NCBI GenBank assembly: GCA_009921985.1
Contig: RFWS01000001.1
Location: forward strand, 1-36,420
DNA length: 36,420 nt
Reading direction: 5' to 3'
Source: a bacterium
GTDB taxonomy: Bacteria > Verrucomicrobiota > Verrucomicrobiia > Methylacidiphilales > Verrucolacustridaceae
Part shown: piece by piece, positions 33,988 through 36,420 of the stretch
Layout of the letters: each line of letters opens with the position of its first letter
Position numbering within the stretch: the first letter of the stretch is position 1
Notes under the pieces: generated by a model
Seen by the model: only the letters and a program-made list of their open reading frames with translations
What the model was told of the DNA's origin: nothing
Database searches by the model: none
Position numbers and translations under genes: made by a program

Positions 33988-34992
33988 ATGAGCCCACGCC
34001 TTCCTCGTGGTTCCCCGCGCTTTCTCGCCACGCCACTTTCCGGCTCCACGGGTTTTCTCAGCCGGGTCTTCCTCGCCACGCGGAAGGACGATTCCCATCG
34101 TTACATCCTCAAGGTCGGGAGCGACCTTCCCGCCCGCCGAGCCTGGGGACGCACTCTGCGGATCTTTTCCCGGGAACTGGCCGCTTACCGCTTACTCGCG
34201 CTGCTCGGTGGAAAACTTTCCCCACGCCTTTATGCCGGCACCGCCACCGAGGGCGGCGCCAACGGCCTCCTCCTTTTCGAGGAGATCCGCCGCGCCCGGA
34301 ATCCCGACCAACTCCAAGGCCTGGGCTGGACCGATCTCACCGCCGCCGCCCGCGGTATCGCCCGGATCCATGCCCGGTTCTGGAACTCACCGTCTCTGCT
34401 CCGCGCCCGGGACCTGCCTCTTCACCACTACATGCTAGCCCACGAGGTTCGAAGACATCTCCCAAAGTTCCTCCGCTGGACCAAACTTTCCCCAAAGGAT
34501 CAGAGCCTCTTTCGGAACCTTCCCCCAAAAGTCGAAGCAGCGCTCGCCCGCCTTAAAAAGGGCCCCCTCACCCTCACCCACGGGGATTTCCGCTCCGATA
34601 ACATCTTCTTCGGAAAAGGTTTCGTGAAGTTCATCGACTGGGCTTTCGCCTCCCGCGGTTCCGGCACCTTCGACCTCGCCCGACTCGCCGGGGCCAGCCC
34701 CAAAAAAAACCTGTCCCTAATCCAGCACGTCGATTTGCTCAACCTCTGGCATGCGGAACTTCTCCGTCACGGCGTCCGGAACTACCCCCTCCACCAAGCC
34801 TGGCAGGATTATCAGGACTCCGTCCTCCTTACCCTCACCATCCCCGTCACCAATGCGCCCACGCTCGCGAAATTCTCGGCCAGAGGCCGCCGGATGGCGA
34901 AGTTGATTACGAAAAGATTTCTATGTGCAGCAAAGGAGCTGGGAGTTTTCGTTAACGCAGCACGCGAGTTCACATTCACAAACCATACTTAG
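33988..34992 (+). CDS. Aminoglycoside/CHK-type phosphotransferase family protein
   Basis: 334 residues with a kinase-like fold of the APH/CHK group. The ATP lysine is in YILKVGS (K42). The catalytic loop is THGDFRSDNIFF (H199, D200, N205) and the metal aspartate is in VKFIDWAFAS (D217). FDLARL follows. The family phosphorylates small molecules such as choline, sugars or drugs; the substrate is not deducible. The last 15 codons (VFVNAAREFTFTNHT) lie inside a degenerate repeat tract, so the native C-terminus may have been replaced. The stop overlaps the convergent trpB stop. Confidence 0.75.
   Translation: MSPRLPRGSPRFLATPLSGSTGFLSRVFLATRKDDSHRYILKVGSDLPARRAWGRTLRIFSRELAAYRLLALLGGKLSPRLYAGTATEGGANGLLLFEEIRRARNPDQLQGLGWTDLTAAARGIARIHARFWNSPSLLRARDLPLHHYMLAHEVRRHLPKFLRWTKLSPKDQSLFRNLPPKVEAALARLKKGPLTLTHGDFRSDNIFFGKGFVKFIDWAFASRGSGTFDLARLAGASPKKNLSLIQHVDLLNLWHAELLRHGVRNYPLHQAWQDYQDSVLLTLTIPVTNAPTLAKFSARGRRMAKLITKRFLCAAKELGVFVNAAREFTFTNHT
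34949..34982. repeat. Degenerate hexamer tract at the kinase/trpB convergent end
   Basis: CGTTAACGCAGCACG followed by GAGTTCACATTCACAAAC, the same AACG/TTCAC vocabulary as at 18747 and in the 4174-4233 loop. It is partly coding for the last residues of the kinase-like protein. Confidence 0.4.
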
Positions 34993-36197
34993 TCCTTGAG
35001 CAGATACTTGGAAGCTTCGTTCACATCCTTGTCCCCGCGGCCCGACAAATTCACCAGGATAATTTGATCCTTCTTGAGCTTCGGCGCTTCCTTCATCGCA
35101 AAAGCCACCCCGTGGGCCGTCTCCAGCGCCGGCAGAATCCCCTCCACCTTCCCCAAAGTTGCAAAGGCGTTGAGCGCCTCATCATCGGTCGCATAGGTGT
35201 ACTCCGCCCGGCCGATGTCCCGTAGTTGGCAGTGCTCCGGCCCCACCGCCGCATAATCCAACCCGGCCGAGACCGAATGAGTCAGCTCGATCTGCCCATC
35301 CGCGTTCTGCAGGAGGTAGGATTTCGACCCCTGCAAGACCCCCAGCTTCCCGCCCTGAAACCGGGCCGCGTGCCGGCCGGGCTTGATCCCCTCCCCGCCG
35401 GCCTCCACACCAACCAGACGGACTTTTTCATCCTGGAGAAAGGCGTAGAAAATCCCGATCGCATTGCTGCCGCCGCCCACGCAGGCGCAGACCACGTCAG
35501 GCAACCGCTCCTCCCGCTGCATCAGCTGGGATCGTGCCTCCTCCCCGATCACCCGGTGAAATTCCCGCACCATGTAGGGATACGGATGGGCCCCGTAGGC
35601 CGTGCCGAGCACGTAGTGCGTCGTGCGCACGTTGGTGACCCAGTCGCGCATCGCCTCGTTCACCGCCTCTTTCAGGGTCTTCTGCCCCGCCGTCACCGCC
35701 ACCACCTTGGCGCCAAGGAGCCGCATCCGGGTGACGTTGAGCGCCTGCCGCCGCATGTCCTCCTCCCCCATGTAAATGACGCACTCCATGCCGTAGCGGG
35801 CGGCCATCGTAGCCGTGGCCACACCGTGCTGCCCGGCCCCCGTCTCCGCGATAATCCTTTTCTTCCCCATCCGCCGGGCCAGCAGGACTTGGCCGAGGGC
35901 GTTGTTGATCTTATGGGCGCCGGTGTGGAGCAGGTCCTCCCGTTTCAGGTAAATCTTGGCTCCGCCCAGCTGTTCGGTCAGGCGGGCAGCGAAATAGAGG
36001 GGTGTCGGCCGGCCCGTGAAGTCCCTTCGCATCTCCTGCAGTTCGTGCTGGAAGCCGGGGTCCTTACGGGCCTTTTCAAACTCCTGCGCCAGTTCCTCCA
36101 GCGGCGCCACCAGGGTCTCGGGCACATACCTCCCCCCGTAGACACCGAAGTGTCCCGAGGCGTCCGGTCCCGCCGGCAGCTTGCTCATTGTGGGCAT
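34989..36197 (-). CDS. trpB: Tryptophan synthase beta chain
   Basis: 402 residues. The PLP enzyme joins indole and serine to tryptophan, working with TrpA. GHFGVYGGRYVPETL opens the domain, then LKREDLLHTGAHKINNALGQ with the PLP lysine K96, IAETGAGQHGVATA, the phosphate loop CVGGGSNAIG, and EGGEGIKPGR-type substrate residues. A second ATG nine bases in is an alternative start. TAGGCT lies six bases before the first ATG, but no matching -35 box is seen. No trpA lies in the window. Confidence 0.96.
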   Translation of the reverse strand: MPTMSKLPAGPDASGHFGVYGGRYVPETLVAPLEELAQEFEKARKDPGFQHELQEMRRDFTGRPTPLYFAARLTEQLGGAKIYLKREDLLHTGAHKINNALGQVLLARRMGKKRIIAETGAGQHGVATATMAARYGMECVIYMGEEDMRRQALNVTRMRLLGAKVVAVTAGQKTLKEAVNEAMRDWVTNVRTTHYVLGTAYGAHPYPYMVREFHRVIGEEARSQLMQREERLPDVVCACVGGGSNAIGIFYAFLQDEKVRLVGVEAGGEGIKPGRHAARFQGGKLGVLQGSKSYLLQNADGQIELTHSVSAGLDYAAVGPEHCQLRDIGRAEYTYATDDEALNAFATLGKVEGILPALETAHGVAFAMKEAPKLKKDQIILVNLSGRGDKDVNEASKYLLKD

Positions 36198-36314
36198 GGG
36201 TAAAGCCTACCTCAAAAATCATCCGATGGGTAGGGACGGCTCCCTTGCCTGTGTACGGCAAAAACCAAAGCTCGATGAGTTCACCACTGGCAAGCACCGC
36301 TCGAAAAAAAATCC

Positions 36315-36420
36315 CTACCGATATGCCCACGCCAAACGCCCGATCAGGAGAACCAACACAAATAAAAACAGGGCCCGGATGAAACGGTTCCCCTTGCGGA
36401 TCGCCAGATGACTCCCCACG
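36315..36420 (-). CDS. TauE/SafE family permease, C-terminal end (partial)
   Basis: The last 34 residues of a protein that continues beyond the right edge. They read GSHLAIRKGNRFIRALF, then LFVLVLLIGRLAWAYR and TAG. G.HLAIRKG...R and the closing hydrophobic helix with a RL.W end are typical of the last helix of TSUP (sulfite/organosulfonate exporter) proteins. Only the tail is visible, so the assignment is moderate. Confidence 0.6.
   Translation of the reverse strand, partial: VGSHLAIRKGNRFIRALFLFVLVLLIGRLAWAYR

Noticed and set aside
36076..36330. 84-codon minus-strand frame upstream of trpB
   Set aside because: It overlaps trpB and the TauE/SafE tail in other frames and shows no recognisable motif.

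Overview
The window is GC-rich, gene-dense bacterial chromosome with no tRNA, rRNA, phage, transposon or CRISPR. The gene set suggests a Gram-negative member of the PVC group, most likely Verrucomicrobiota. The evidence is the hopanoid route (HpnC, HpnD, HpnE, Shc, HpnG, HpnH), a DUF3417-type glycogen phosphorylase, an AsmA-like giant, a lipobox SH3 protein and the small conserved protein beside hpnH. This placement is inferred from gene content alone.

Layout. Positions 1-4150: lysA (cut by the left edge), an EVE-domain protein, thiC with its own promoter and TPP riboswitch, an SH3 lipoprotein and a lipoate-ligase-like protein. Positions 4245-7781: a DedA membrane protein, a membrane-anchored sulfotransferase and glutamine-dependent nadE. 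Positions 7834-18740, all on plus: hpnH, a small conserved protein, rplU-rpmA, a UvrA paralogue, a large TPR protein, hpnC and an hpnD-hpnE fusion. Positions 33049-18830, all on minus and tightly packed: asmA-like, yicC, gmk, coaC, acs, an isochorismatase-type hydrolase, glgP, shc, hpnG. Positions 33136-36420: a serine protease with a LysM domain, an aminoglycoside/CHK-type kinase, trpB and the end of a TauE/SafE permease.

How the genes work together. HpnD makes presqualene diphosphate from farnesyl diphosphate, HpnC turns it into hydroxysqualene, HpnE reduces that to squalene, and Shc cyclises it to hopene. HpnH adds the adenosyl side chain and HpnG removes adenine. Here steps one and three are fused in one polypeptide, and the hpn genes sit on two convergent arrays that meet at 18740-18830.

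The most unusual points are these. (1) Three genes (thiC, hpnH, glgP) each carry one frameshifting deletion inside a conserved segment, while the rest of each reads cleanly. (2) hpnD carries an exact 27-bp in-frame tandem duplication, and the lysA 5' end is also out of frame. Together these point either to consensus or assembly errors or to an unusual indel process. (3) Several recognisable TTGNNN-N16/17-TANNNT promoters sit with the -10 box only 6-13 bases before the start codon, which suggests leaderless or nearly leaderless mRNAs. (4) Degenerate AACG/CACG hexamer tracts lie mainly at convergent gene ends. (5) The UvrA paralogue has lost the first cysteine pair of its internal zinc module and has an H-x4-H at that place. 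I found no wholly new multi-gene system that I could defend.
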